Source: Himantopus leucocephalus
Lineage: Eukaryota; Chordata; Aves; Charadriiformes; Recurvirostridae
Length of the DNA stretch: 64,000 nt
Direction of reading: 5' to 3'
Assembly (NCBI GenBank): GCA_003993805.1
Contig: RSEF01000005.1
Location: forward strand, 19,409,186 to 19,473,185
In this document: piece by piece, positions 27,301-37,400 of the stretch
Layout of the letters: every line of letters begins with the position of its first letter
Numbering within the stretch: position 1 is the first letter of the stretch
The notes under the pieces: generated by a model
The model's database searches: none
What the model was told of the DNA's origin: nothing
The model's input: the letters and a program-made list of their open reading frames with translations, nothing else
Position numbers and translations under genes: made by a program

Positions 27301-27642
27301 CCTGGCCGCGGGCGGCGTCTCGGCGGCGGGCTGCTCGGCGGCGGGCCGGGCCCCGGGGCTGCTCCGCCGGCGCCGGGGGTACTCGGCCTTACGGCGGCGG
27401 GAGGCGGCGGCGGCAGCTGCTCCCCCCGCGGCCGAAGCGGCGGCGGCGGCGGCGGCCCGGCCCCGCTCCCGGCCGCCCCTCAGCACCCGGCTGCCGCCAG
27501 ACTCCTCCCCCTGCTCGGCGGCGGACGGCGGCGGACGGCGGCGGCCCGAGGACGGCGGCCTCTCCACCGCCGCTGGCGGCGGCGGCCCCTGGGCGGGCGG
27601 CTGCTCCTCGGCGCCCCCCGACTGCTCGGTGCCCGCCGGCAT
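9323..27642 (-). CDS. ZFP91: ZFP91 zinc-finger E3 ubiquitin ligase (11 coding exons, 567 aa)
   Basis: Nuclear C2H2 protein. The mammalian orthologue is reported to attach Lys63-linked ubiquitin to NIK in non-canonical NF-kB signalling, and is a known cereblon neosubstrate. Coding exons in order: 27284-27642, 26554-26579, 15877-16086, 15588-15624, 15031-15123, 14545-14667, 11853-11903, 11297-11375, 10823-10937, 10210-10309, 9323-9833 (stop TAG at 9323-9325). Every junction is GT/AG and every phase matches, giving 1704 nt and 567 aa (human about 570). The N-terminus has poly-Ala and an Arg-rich RRRKAEYPRRRRSS block. The middle is acidic (DPKEEKEEED, then a run of four Asp) and Lys/Glu-rich. Five C2H2 fingers lie at about residues 310-333, 341-363, 371-391, 399-419 and 429-450. 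The fourth (CEICGFTCRQKASLNWHMKKH) is the finger recognised by cereblon in human. The tail TTEVLIEDSDSTGP is family-typical. Intron 2 is 10.5 kb and carries a CR1 fragment. Intron 6 carries a solo LTR. The start codon lies in a CpG island. Confidence 0.97.
12183..12560. mobile_element. Solo LTR of an endogenous retrovirus, 5-bp target duplication
   Basis: A 378-bp element in ZFP91 intron 6. It begins TGTCATGGTTCAACCCCAG and ends with CCAGCTGAAACCAGGACA, so it has the usual TG...CA ends. The 5 bases CCAGG occur immediately before (12178-12182) and immediately after (12561-12565), a perfect target-site duplication. The internal purine-rich stretch and the opening sequence resemble LTRs that are very common in avian genomes. 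The 5-bp duplication favours an ERVL-type element by the general rule for that class. No gag, pol or env remnant is adjacent, so it is a recombined solo LTR. Confidence 0.85.
17611..17945 (-). mobile_element. CR1 LINE 3' fragment, interrupted by the gap
   Basis: The left part (17611-17681) is the reverse complement of the CR1 3' end, recognisable by ATAGAATGG, GAGTTGGAAGGGACC and the AGTCCAACCCC block. The right part (17782 to about 17945) matches the reverse complement of the CR1 reverse-transcriptase C-terminal region, including the stretch coding VLVDEKL and a GGTATC/GGTTCAAC-type segment. The element is therefore on the minus strand with its 3' end at the left, truncated at its 5' end, as most CR1 copies are. 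The right boundary is approximate. Confidence 0.85.
17682..17781. other. Assembly gap (100 N)
   Basis: Exactly 100 N bases, the conventional placeholder for a gap of unknown length. It falls inside the CR1 copy, so the assembly probably broke on the repeat. Intervening CR1 sequence or additional insertions may be missing. Confidence 0.99.
24338..24353. repeat. Short (CAA)n microsatellite
   Basis: About five tandem CAA units in ZFP91 intron 2. Too short to be functionally notable. Confidence 0.8.
25912..25929. repeat. 18-base poly(T) run
   Basis: Uninterrupted T run in ZFP91 intron 2. It could be the reverse complement of an old retroposon poly(A) tail, but I do not see a recognisable element body next to it. 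Confidence 0.7.
26554..26579 (-). other. ZFP91: ZFP91 coding exon 2, a 26-nt microexon
   Basis: This tiny exon is flanked by a T-rich acceptor ending in cag and by the donor gtaagag. It links exon 1 (phase 2) to exon 3 (phase 1) and encodes CTDKAAGK with split codons at both ends. Human ZFP91 has a TTDK motif at the same place, just before the shared DPKEEKEEED run, which supports the call. It is isolated between introns of about 0.7 kb and 10.5 kb. Confidence 0.85.
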
Positions 27643-28613
27643 CGGGGCGGCGAGCGGCGGGGCCGCGGCGGCTGCTGCGCTCCCGCTCCCCGCTCCCCCC
27701 TCCCCCCCTCCCCCGACCGCCCCGGCCGCGCCCAATCACCGCCCGCCTTCACGCGGGGCCGCCGGGCGACACGCCCCCTCCGCGCGCCCGCCAATCCGCG
27801 GGCGGGAACACAGGGATGGCCCCGCCCCTGGCCCCGCCTCCCCCTCACCGCGGCCCTCCCGCCTTTCTCCGCCGCTCGCGCGCCGCCCAGCCAATGGGCG
27901 GCCCGGCTGCGGCGGGGCCCGCCCACTCCGCAGCCGCGCAGCCAACCAGCGGGCCGCTCCCCACGCCTGCGCCACGCCGCGCAGGCGCCGCCGGGGCCGC
28001 CGCGCTCGCTCTCCCGCTCCCCCCCCGGCCGGCCCCGCCGCGGCGCCCGCCCGAGCGCGGCCCCTCCGGCTGCCGCTCCGCCGGTCCGCCGCCCGTGCTC
28101 GCCCGTCCGCCGCGCGGCCGCCGCCCGGCCCTCAGCACCGCCGGGCTCCCTACCGCCGCCGCCGCTGCCTGCGCCCCTCCGGCCGCCCCCGGGTCCCCTC
28201 GCCCTGCGGGCGAGGCCTGGCTGCGGAAGCCGCTCGCACGCCCCCGGCCCCGCGCGGCCGCTCCCTGCCGCGGGGCTGCGGCGCCGCTCGCGGTTCCGGC
28301 GGGGCCTGGCGGCGGGGCCCGCTTTTGGCTGTCGCTTCTCCTTTAAGAAAAAAAAAAACGCCCCGTCGGGCGGCGGGTGAAAGTCGGTGACAAAATGGCG
28401 GCCGGCGCAAAGAGGGCGGGGCTTGCAGCGGCCGCCCCGCCCACTTCCGTCCGGCCTCCGCGCATGCGCGTTGCCTGCCGGGAGATGTAGTTCCCGCGGG
28501 CGGCGGGACGGGCGCGGCTTGGCCGGAAGCGGCCGCGGGGCACGCTGGGAGCTGCGGCCTCCCCCGCTCCGCCGGGCCGGGCCGGGCCGCGCCGCCCCTC
28601 GGCGGAGGGCCCG
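26820..28613. promoter_or_regulatory. CpG-rich bidirectional promoter of ZFP91 and the Gag-like gene
   Basis: Extremely GC- and CpG-rich block spanning ZFP91 exon 1 and extending to the start codon of the divergent gene. The two start codons are 971 bp apart (27642 minus, 28614 plus). Visible candidate sites: CCAAT boxes at 27732-27736, 27791-27795 and 27891-27895; an AAAATGGCGGC YY1-type site at 28392-28402; ETS-type CTTCCG (28444-28449) and CCGGAAGC (28523-28530); a perfect GCGCATGCGC NRF1 palindrome at 28460-28469; and a ZNF143/Staf-type ACTACATCTCCC on the minus strand at about 28480-28491. No TATA box is seen. This set is typical of housekeeping CpG-island promoters. The sites on the right-hand side lie 80-220 bp upstream of the Gag-like start codon and could drive that gene. 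Confidence 0.75.
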
Positions 28614-30557
28614 ATGGCGGGGGGCCGGCCTACCCAGGGGCCCAGGCAGTGTCCCTGCGGCCGCAGGATCTCGGTGACGGACGAGCACGAGCGTTGCGTC
28701 TTGTGCCTGGGAGCGGGCCACGACCCGCAGGGCTGCGGGGCCTGTGCCGGCATGGCCCCCTACGCTGCCCGCCTTCGCTGGCAGCACCTCCGCGCCCTGA
28801 CGGAGGCCCGGCCCGGCGGGGGCACGGACCTGCACCCTGAGTGGCTGAGCTGCGGGGCGGCGAAGGGGAAATCCACCAAGCGCCGGCATGAGCTCGCCTT
28901 CCCTGCTGGCAGCCAGGGCTCTGTCCCAGCGCTACAGCCGGCAGCCCCGCTGTGCCTTCCCGCAGAGCCTGGGAGTGCGGCTCTGCTGAAGGACCCGCTA
29001 TTGTCATCTCCAAAAACTGAGTTACCTCCCCAAAGCAAAACTTCTGCAGTACCTGACAACACACACTCCCTGCAGAAGAAGCACTGTCATGTAAGAACCA
29101 AACAGAACCCAAAAGCTTCAAGCCCACGAACACCGAAGCCACCACCTTCAAGCAGTTTTGTGTCCCAGTCTCCACACCATCCCCTGCGCTCAGTGTCAGA
29201 ACCGGAACCGCAATCTGGGGAATCTCAGTGGCTGGGTGTGCTCTCAGACCTGGCCAGGTCCATCCTCCTTATTGCTGAAGCTGCCTCAAGACCCAGAGCG
29301 CCATCTCCAGAACTTGCCACAGATCCTTTGGTGAGCTCCAGCGCAGCCGGGATGCTTTTGGAACCAAGGATGTCTTCCGGATCTCAAGAGCTGTCTCTCT
29401 TACTGGATGAAGCAGTTACCTCAAGTCAAATGCCCCCGCTACCGACGGTCTCGGAACGGCCGCCATCATCCCCCTGTGACAGAGTGTCCCCTCACCCCAC
29501 CTCGCCAACAGGGGGTTGTGACTCATCCAGCTGGACGCCAGCTGTTGCTTTCAGGGATAAAGGTTGTTGCTATGATTCTTCTGGAGAGGACGATTTGGCT
29601 GATCTTACCTACCATTTTAGAGCAGAAGAACAAGAGGGTAATACTTCCACATCAGAAAATCCATCTTTCCCCCAGTTCTTGAAAAGATTGGCTAAACTGG
29701 TTGGATTTCATTTAATTCCATTCCAGGAGTCAACAGGGAGTCTCGATCGGTGTCTGGATCCCTCCTGCAATGCAGTTGCCATGCCCTTACATCCTGTCTT
29801 GGACAAGTTGGTAAAGAAAGTGTGGCAGACACCCCACACCGTTCCTCCTGTGTCAAAGGAAATTGAGAGAAAATATATCCTTCCTGAGGATGCGGTCGGT
29901 TACGTCTCTCAACCTGCACACAAGAGCGTGGTAGTGGAGGCAGCAATGGCGAGAGAGAAGGCGGGCCAGGAGCATGGTACTGCACCCCAAAACCCGGAAC
30001 TGCGGTGCCTTGATGCATTTGGCCAGAGGGTTTACCAGTCGGCAGCTGCAGCCCTTCGTGTCGTGGACTATCAAGTCTACATGGCCAGAGGTCAAGTTGA
30101 GCTCTGGAAGAAAGTTTCTGCGCTAGCGAAGCATCTTCCGCAGGATCAGCGTCAGGCCTTCCAGGCTGTCGTTCTCGAGGGCATGGACCTGGCCAGGCAT
30201 CAGGTGCGAGCAGCCTTTGACGCAGGGGATACAGTGGCGCGAGCCGCCGCCTCGGGGGTGGCTGCACGGCGGTCTGCTTGGCTGCAGGCTTCCAGCTTCC
30301 ATGAGGAGGTCCAAACAAAACTCGAGAACTTACCCTACACAGGGGAGAATCTCTTTGGGGAACAGGTGGAAGCTACCTTACAAAGAGCCAAAGAAAGGCA
30401 GGCCACGCTGCGCCTCCTGAGGTCGGTGTACTGCCCCTCGGCCCCCTGCAGCGGGGTTGGGAAGGGGAAAGCTCCTCTGCATAAGCCGGCTTTCACGTCC
30501 ACTGTTTGTTTCAAGGGGGTGCAGTGCCCTTCTGGGAAGGGTGCCCCACCACAGTAG
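28614..30557 (+). CDS. Single-exon DIRS1-like Gag-derived protein (LAP2alpha-like), 647 aa
   Basis: An uninterrupted 647-codon frame, ATG at 28614, TAG at 30555-30557. The N-terminus has a Cys/His cluster: C13-x-C15, C28-x2-C31, H36, C41-x2-C44, inside CxCGRRIS...CVLCLGAGHD. This is the layout found at the start of DIRS1-type Gag proteins. The middle (about 70-340) is Ser/Pro-rich and low in complexity. The C-terminal third carries the Gag/LAP2alpha-type helical domain: VVVEAA (439-444), LDAFGQRVY (466-474), a run MDLARHQVRAAFDAGDT from 524, ARRSAWLQAS ending at 560, NLPYTGENLFGE (572-583), then a basic tail. In mammals the LAP2alpha-specific exon of TMPO is known to derive from the same transposon family. 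Here there is no TMPO LEM domain, no adjacent reverse transcriptase, RNase H or tyrosine recombinase, and no long repeats at the ends. The gene starts in the ZFP91 CpG island and is divergent to it. A domesticated Gag gene is the best reading. A young or decayed transposon copy is the alternative. Confidence 0.8.
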   Translation: MAGGRPTQGPRQCPCGRRISVTDEHERCVLCLGAGHDPQGCGACAGMAPYAARLRWQHLRALTEARPGGGTDLHPEWLSCGAAKGKSTKRRHELAFPAGSQGSVPALQPAAPLCLPAEPGSAALLKDPLLSSPKTELPPQSKTSAVPDNTHSLQKKHCHVRTKQNPKASSPRTPKPPPSSSFVSQSPHHPLRSVSEPEPQSGESQWLGVLSDLARSILLIAEAASRPRAPSPELATDPLVSSSAAGMLLEPRMSSGSQELSLLLDEAVTSSQMPPLPTVSERPPSSPCDRVSPHPTSPTGGCDSSSWTPAVAFRDKGCCYDSSGEDDLADLTYHFRAEEQEGNTSTSENPSFPQFLKRLAKLVGFHLIPFQESTGSLDRCLDPSCNAVAMPLHPVLDKLVKKVWQTPHTVPPVSKEIERKYILPEDAVGYVSQPAHKSVVVEAAMAREKAGQEHGTAPQNPELRCLDAFGQRVYQSAAAALRVVDYQVYMARGQVELWKKVSALAKHLPQDQRQAFQAVVLEGMDLARHQVRAAFDAGDTVARAAASGVAARRSAWLQASSFHEEVQTKLENLPYTGENLFGEQVEATLQRAKERQATLRLLRSVYCPSAPCSGVGKGKAPLHKPAFTSTVCFKGVQCPSGKGAPPQ

Positions 30558-30794
30558 CAGAACGAGGTGCTCTTCATCCCCTCTTCACAGACAGCAAAAA
30601 TAAAAAGGGGTTCAAAGAGCCTGAGGTGGTTAGCTGGTACATCATGTTTGGTAAACTGATAGCCATTAGCGAGATGACTCGGTCTGCCTTTTATTTCCTC
30701 TCACTTTTGAATTTCAAGTCTTAAGCTTTATTATGTATGACTAGAAAACAAAAGTGTGTCCAAATCTCCATTCCTCAGTTCCTGAGAGTGCTCT

Positions 30795-30800
30795 AATAAA
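30795..30800 (+). terminator. Candidate poly(A) signal for the Gag-like gene
   Basis: AATAAA about 240 nt beyond the stop codon. It is followed within 20-40 nt by T/GT-containing sequence, the usual layout for a cleavage site. Another AATAAA lies at 30599-30604, closer to the stop codon, and a third at about 31367. Any of them would give a short 3'UTR. Confidence 0.45.
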
Positions 30801-33800
30801 CCATCTTATTGTGGAGAACTGTGTACGGTCTGATTCCTCTTGGCAAAGCCACTGGGCCGTGGGGAGGAGGAGTACATCCTAATGGGAAAGCTAAAGAACC
30901 AGAAAAGTTCGAGATACTCGCACGAGGATTCCTTCTCTCCCTTCTAGACCACGGCAGGAGGCTGCCGGTTCAGCCTCCTGCAGACGCGGTGGCAGTGTGC
31001 TTTCTCAGCAGCAGCATTTTTTAAAGGTGAGGTACAAACCCCCTCTGGAGTCGGTGACCTGAGCGGTCGGAGGCTCGTTGTCAGCGCAGAGGCGGTTTGG
31101 CTGGCTCTTGCTTTTTGTGTGTCCAATGTCCATCTGTTAGTTTTCTTTCAATTGAAGTGTTTCTCTCTCTTCTTAAGAAGGAAATCTCACCAAGAATTTA
31201 AGTGATGTCTGCTGCTGCTGTTTGTATTGTAAGTGGCTCAATATATTCTTTCTCTCCCCAAGGAGTTGTCTACCTGGAAAACTGATTGACATCACTTTCC
31301 AAACGAACTGTTCTGCTGCAGTTAACCCATATTCTCTGCTATGAAATGACTCTGCATTTATTCTTAAATAAAATCAATTTTCTTGCAAACTAGAGAGTCT
31401 CTATGTGGGAATTCATTCTCAAGTCGCTGTCGTGATTGATTTCTCCATGGTAGGCAAGGCATGGTGTCACCTAATTCTGGTTGAAAGAGGTTGGCTAAAC
31501 CATTGCATGGAAATACAGCACAGATCAGGACACCGCTCAGCTCTTTGCATCTTGTGGGCTTGTGTTTTATAATGGGAAATTTTATGATACAAAGTTAGAG
31601 CTCCAGACACTTGTTTACACCAGGGCTCACGTTATCACTGGAGGGGGAGAGCAAATCACTGAGAAGTCTAAAAATAACCCGAAATCTTCCGCAGGCAGGA
31701 AGGTTCTGTTATTTGCAGAAAGGGAAGTGGCTGACGCAAGGATCCTGTCTCAGAGTGGCCATCGGGGAGCGATACAAGCAGCGCCTCGCCTTGGCTTCTG
31801 GGTGGCTCTCAGCATTGCTTGTCCTGAGACGCATCCCGGGGCTCACGGGTGAGCATCCGCGTGGCGTTTCCGGAGGTGGGGCTCTGCTGGATGTCTCTGC
31901 TGTCAGCGGGTAACAAAGGAGTCGTCACATACGTGGAATGTCAGTAATTAAGCAAAAGGGGCTTAATTCGACCCCGTTCCACCCTGGTGGTGCTGATGGG
32001 ATCGGCAATGCATGAGAGCGGGTGGCCAAGACCGCAGCAGCGCGCCCTGTGCGGCAAGCGTTCGCTGCTTGGCTGCGTGGGGGGTCGGTGGACTCATGGA
32101 GAGGACGTACGTGGAAGGAGCAGGCTCAACCCAGCCATCGGCAGAGCCTGCGGGTGCCCATGAGGAGGTTTACACGTCCCCTCTGCAGACCCTCTTCCAG
32201 GTGCCAACAGATGGCTGCGTCCCACTGGTCTGCTGCCATGAAGAGCCAGTTGCTTTCACTGGGCCTTGAGGTGAACCTCTCCTTCCCCAGGATCAGTAAT
32301 ACTCCTGAAGCAGCCACATCTTGTGGTTTTGGGCCATTTTGTGGCAAATCACACACCTGGAGGCAGTGCAGTGCTTGATTGCAGCCCTTTCTTTGAAGAA
32401 CTCCTGATGAGGCATAGAGCTGCCATGGTGAAGCTGTGCACGGAACTGGGGCTCCTCTCGCCTGGCAATGCCGGGAAAACACTGAGCCTTTATCTGGAAT
32501 GGTGGGTTTTTCTCTGAACAAGCCACTTCCCTGGGGACAAAGCGGAGGGTTGGCAGGAGAGAGGTGTGGGAGGTGTCGCAGAGGTGAAACACTGCAAGAA
32601 GTGCCGCACACCCACAGGAGGAGCAGCTGGGAGCCATGGACTCTGGCTGCATGGCTCGTAATTTTTGTTCCCAAGGCTTTTATAGCATCCTTGAAACCCT
32701 CGAGTAGCCCAAACCCAGAAGGAGCCCAGCGAGGATGAGGTGAAGCCTGCAGGCTTGGTGGGGCTGGTAGCTGAAGTGTCTGAGATGTTGTCCATGGCCC
32801 TACAAGGCGATGCCTCCTCCAAAAACACAACGAAGAGTACAAAGGATGTTTCAAGCCACACGCAGCTCCCCTGCACGCACCCTCTGGGATTAATCACCAC
32901 ACCTGGCTCTAACGAGAGTGGGGCAGGGGCGGGGCGTTGCAATGGGATGATAGACCAGCGAGGGGGAGCGCACCAGCAGCAGCGTGGGGGGAAACCCCAT
33001 TTGCAGCAGGTTGGAAAAGCAGCTCTGGGGGAGAAACTGGAGCCGGAGGGTCGTGGTGGGACAGGGGGAGCATCTTGGTGCCACGCTCCCCCGCCGTGTC
33101 ATCCCAGATGTCTATGGCTCAGGTCTGGGGCATGTTTTGATGGCGGGCATCATTGCACTGCCATCTCCTGCCATTCCCCTCTCCACTGGTGCAACAAATA
33201 GCCAGTTCTTTACCTCCCTCCGCTGCAGCAGCCTCCGCTTCATCCCCCCGCCCCAGATTACTAACCAGTCCCTTGGAGCTGTTCCAATACCCACTGGCTG
33301 CTCCCAGCGGTGCCAACAGATTTCTCTGCTAAAAAGCCAAGCTGTAAATATCACTACATCACCCTCACGGGAGCCTGGCATCGGTGGAGGCACCACGGAT
33401 AACAGCAGTACCTGGGGTCTGTGGTCCCGAACAGCCAGGGACCCGTGCCGGCATCTTGGGGGCTGCACCGCGGTCTGTGTCTCTGCCAGAAACACCCGCG
33501 CTGCTCCTGCCCCCACACACCTATTCAGGTGGGCTGATGGCCCGAAACGGCTGCGTGGGGTGCCCACAGGCTGGAGCCATCTGGCTCGGAAGCAGCAGCA
33601 AAGTCCCAAGGGTGGGTAAACCACCCAAATTGCCAGCACAGATCGCTGCTCCCGTCTGCTGCTGGGTGTCACGCCCGGCCAGCGGTGACGCGCCGAGCAT
33701 CCTGTATCCCGACACGTGTAGCGTCAGGGCTGAGCTGTGCCCGACGGCCGCACGTGTGGCGCTGCGCAACTTTAAAGTGGCCCAAAGTTAAGGCAGGGAG

Positions 33801-34434
33801 AGCGTAGCACAGCCACAGCTTCAGCAGTGCCACCGCCGCCTGCACTGCTGCAGTGAGCCAGGTCCTCGCGCTCACGCCAGCTCTAAGGGACACAAAGGGT
33901 TCTGCATTACCTGGGAATCCAAGGTGATGCTCCAGAAGTATCCCTCCAAAAGGCAAGGCTGCGTTGGAGTGTGCTGGTGGTGCGGGTTCGGTGCCTGCCT
34001 CCATCACACTGTCACAAATAGATTTCTGTCCGGTTCAGGGATGCCGTCCCTTGTCACATGCAGCTGGTGGCTTCTGGAAAGGGCCTGGGTCTGCAGGACA
34101 CGCGTGTTACGGCTTCCAGCCAATAAGCCCAAAGACTTCGGATGTTTTTATGAGCAGAAGCTCCCTGGACAACCCGTTGGCCAGTTTATTCCCTCTCCAG
34201 CCCCAGCCCGGGGCTGCGCTCGGCTCCTCTTGCCCCATCCTCTGCCACCGCGTTCTGCCTGCTGCTCGTCACACGTGGTGCGTAGTGCACAACCCACAAA
34301 GGAAAAACCCCGAGCGACAAACCCCAGCCCTGGGGGAGGCGGAGGCAAGGCTGAGAGCGGAACCAAAAGCCGGCGCAGCCCAGCTCGCTGCCCTGCCCCA
34401 GCCCCCAGCCACCAGGACCCCATGCCACGGCAGG
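30801..34434. other. Spacer between the Gag-like gene and LPXN
   Basis: About 3.6 kb with no recognisable exon. The longest frame is a 242-codon minus-strand frame at 32126-32854 with no family motif that I can name. The segment next to 34435 must contain the LPXN promoter and 5'UTR, but no TATA box or clear initiator is evident. No polymerase or recombinase remnant of the DIRS type is visible downstream of the Gag-like gene. Confidence 0.55.
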
Positions 34435-37400
34435 ATGGAGGATTTAGGTAAGATGGGCCCCAACGGAGCCAGTCCTGCGCCCAGGCTCGGCGCGGCGTTG
34501 TGCCACAGGTGGCTCAGGACGAGCCTTGTCCTTCCTCTACCTCGGGGTCAGGTGGGGATGCTGCAGAGGGGGCAGCAATAGAGCTGCACTCCCTGCCGTG
34601 CCTCCCCCTGTCTCAGGGGATGGATGGGGCCCGGGTGGCCGAGCGAGTGCTCGGCCAAAAACGGTGAGCGTGCGAAGGCAGGAAACAGGCTGCGGCAGCG
34701 CTGCCATCCTGACTGCAACGGGGCTGAGCAGCCCCAGCGCGCCGCAGCACGTCCAAGGGCGCTGGGAGTCGTCCCTGGCCCAGGCAGGGGGAGACGGGGA
34801 CAGGGGAGCAGCCGCGCTGTGGGGTGCGTCCCCCCTGTTCCCCGACGTGAAGGCAGTGAGATACCGAGGGGCGGCCAAGGTGGCGAGGTAAAAGCGGAAA
34901 TAGCGAGAGCTTTGCCCTCCCCGCGGGAAGAGCTGCTCTGGGGGCGCAGAAGGCACCGGGGTTTGGCTCTCCTATGCCAGGGCTCACGCTGCGATGAGTT
35001 TAAGGGCTGGTGGATGTTTCTCCATAAGCCAGAGATGGCGTGCAGGGGAAGCAGGACCCCCGTTGCCGGTGGTTGCCCACGGTTCAGGAAGGCTGCGCAG
35101 TGCAGCCGGCACACCCTGCCTTGGGGACGGGGGTCCGGGGGGGGCACTCAGCGCCACCGCAGCCCCTTGAGGCCCTGGCACCCGGCTGGCAGGGGCTGCT
35201 GTGAGGCTGCTTTTGCTCCTGGGGTTTCAGGGGTGGCACAAGACCACCTCGGGAGGTGCAGAGGCAGGGGGGAAGCCAGTGGCTGGGGCGCCCGACCCAG
35301 GTCTCTCTGTGCAGATGCTTTGCTGGCAGAACTGGAGCAGAGCTCTCGCCCGACCTCTGGGGACCGCGTGCTGCAGATGCCGAGCTCCTGCAAACAGGAT
35401 CCGGCCACAGCGGGGCCCCCAGCCCCCCCCGGCCGTGAGCCGCTTGCCTCGGCAGCCCTGAAGGTAACGCCTCGACACAGCGGGGCTGGCGGCTGAGACC
35501 CTGCTCCGCTCGTGGCAGGGCTGGCGGTGGTGGGCAGGCGGGGGGGTGCCAGGGGAGCATCCCGTGGGCTTGGCCGCAACGGTTTGTCCTTCCAGGTGCA
35601 GCTGCCACCTCGGCCTCAGCCTCCGGGAGAGGCTTTGAAAACAGTGTACAGGTAAAACATGGTCGTGGGAGGGCAAAGCCGTCTGGGGCTGCCCTTTCCA
35701 TCACTTGGACGTGTCCTCTGCGGCCACCTGGCCTCCTCCATGTCCCCCCACCAAAACAGGTCCTTCACAATGTGGGGCGGGGGGCTGTATCCTGCACCCC
35801 TGCGGCACTGCCAGGGTGAGCACTAGGCTTCCAGCCACCCCCTTCCCGCCTCATGTGGCCACCCCCCGCCAGCACATCCCCAGGGAGGGCCCCTGTCCCC
35901 TGCTGCGGCCTGTGGGGAGAGGGCAGCATCTTGGGGTGGGGGGTTCTCAGTCCCGCGCACCCTCTGGCTCGAGGTCGGAGCCACAGCATCTCTCCCTCTC
36001 TGCTGTGCCCAGCAGCCCCGTACCGGTCCCGCAGCCGCTGCTCCCCTCGCCCTCACCCACGGCGGCCGCCCGGCAGCTGGATGAGCTCCTAGCCGACCTG
36101 GGCCATATGCAGAGCAAGGTGAGTCCCTGGGGGAAAGGAGGTTGGGGTCCTGGCCCCCGATCAGCCCTCACCGTCCTCCCTCCTGGCAGCTGGCGGCTGT
36201 GGGACAGGGAGCCAAGGCGGCTGCGGAGCCTCAGCCCTCGCTGGACAACATGCTGGGCAGCCTCACCCGCGACCTGCAGGAGCTGGGCATCACCGCCGGC
36301 CCCGCCGGCGTCTGCGCCGCCTGCCGCAAGCCCATCGCCGGCAAGGTGAGCCCCCCGCGCCTCCGCCCCGGCGCCCCTCTCCCCTCGGCTCAGGGCGGCC
36401 CCTGGAGCTGCTCCCGCTGCCCCCCGTCCCCCCCGCAGGTGCTCACGGCTCTGGGCAAAACGTGGCACCCCGAGCACTTCACCTGCGCCCGCTGCGGGCA
36501 GGAGCTGGGCGGACGGCCCTTCTTTGAGCGGGGCGGGCGGCCGTACTGCGAGGAGGACTACCACCAGGCCTTCTCCCCCCGCTGCGCCTACTGCGCCGGA
36601 CCCATCCGTGAGGTAAGACCTGTCCCCCCGCGCCGCGGCCTCCCACGCCACCCCCCGCACCTCACCTCCTCTCTTGTCGCAGAAAGTCCTCACGGCCCTG
36701 GACCAGACCTGGCACCCCGAGCACTTCTTCTGCGCCCACTGCGGGAAGGTGTTCGGAGATGACGGTAAGTCCCAGGGGACAGGCGTGGGGGTCCCGACCC
36801 CATTGCCCCCCGCCCCGCCGTAGCCCAGCCCTCGCCCCCACCCCGGGGTATCCCCACCACGGCCCAGCACTCGCACCCATTGCCCCATCCGACATCCCCC
36901 CACGGGCATCCCTTCCCCTGCCTCGCTGCCTACCCCGGCCACCCCCGCGGCCATGCCCCTCTGCCGGCCTCCCCCCGGGCGGGTGCCCACCCCCACGTCC
37001 TCCCCGCAGGTTTCCACGAGCGGAGCGGGAAGCCGTACTGCCGCCAGGACTTCCTGGCCATGTTTGCCCCAAAATGCCAGGGCTGTGAGCGCCCCGTGAC
37101 GGATAATTACCTGTCGGCCCTGCAGGGCGTCTGGCACCCCGAGTGCTTCGTGTGCGCGGTGAGTGGGCGGCGGGGCGGTGGGGACACGGGGTGAGCGTGT
37201 CCCCGAGGCTGTGCCAGCCTTCCCCGTCTCCTTCTCCCCAGGAGTGCCTCAGCGGCTTTGCCAGCGGCTCCTTCTTCGAGCTGGAGGGTCGGCCCTACTG
37301 TGAGCTGCACTTCCACCAGCGGCAGGGCAGCGTCTGCCACGGCTGCGGCCGCCCCGTGACCGGCCGCTGCGTCACGGCCGCCGGGCGCAAGTACCACCCC

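Noticed and set aside
26865..28346. A 493-codon plus-strand open frame and a 469-codon minus-strand frame (27480-28889) across the CpG island
   Set aside because: They overlap ZFP91 exon 1 and each other in conflicting frames, are almost only Ala, Arg, Pro and Gly, and have no domain. High GC content removes stop codons.
28614..30557. Reading the 647-codon gene as TMPO itself
   Set aside because: It lacks the LEM and LEM-like N-terminal domains of TMPO. It has a Gag-type Cys/His cluster instead and is a single exon in a different syntenic location.
32126..32854. A 242-codon minus-strand frame between the Gag-like gene and LPXN
   Set aside because: Considered as a possible transposon pol remnant. 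No reverse transcriptase, RNase H or recombinase motif was seen, and nearby frames on both strands are similarly open.
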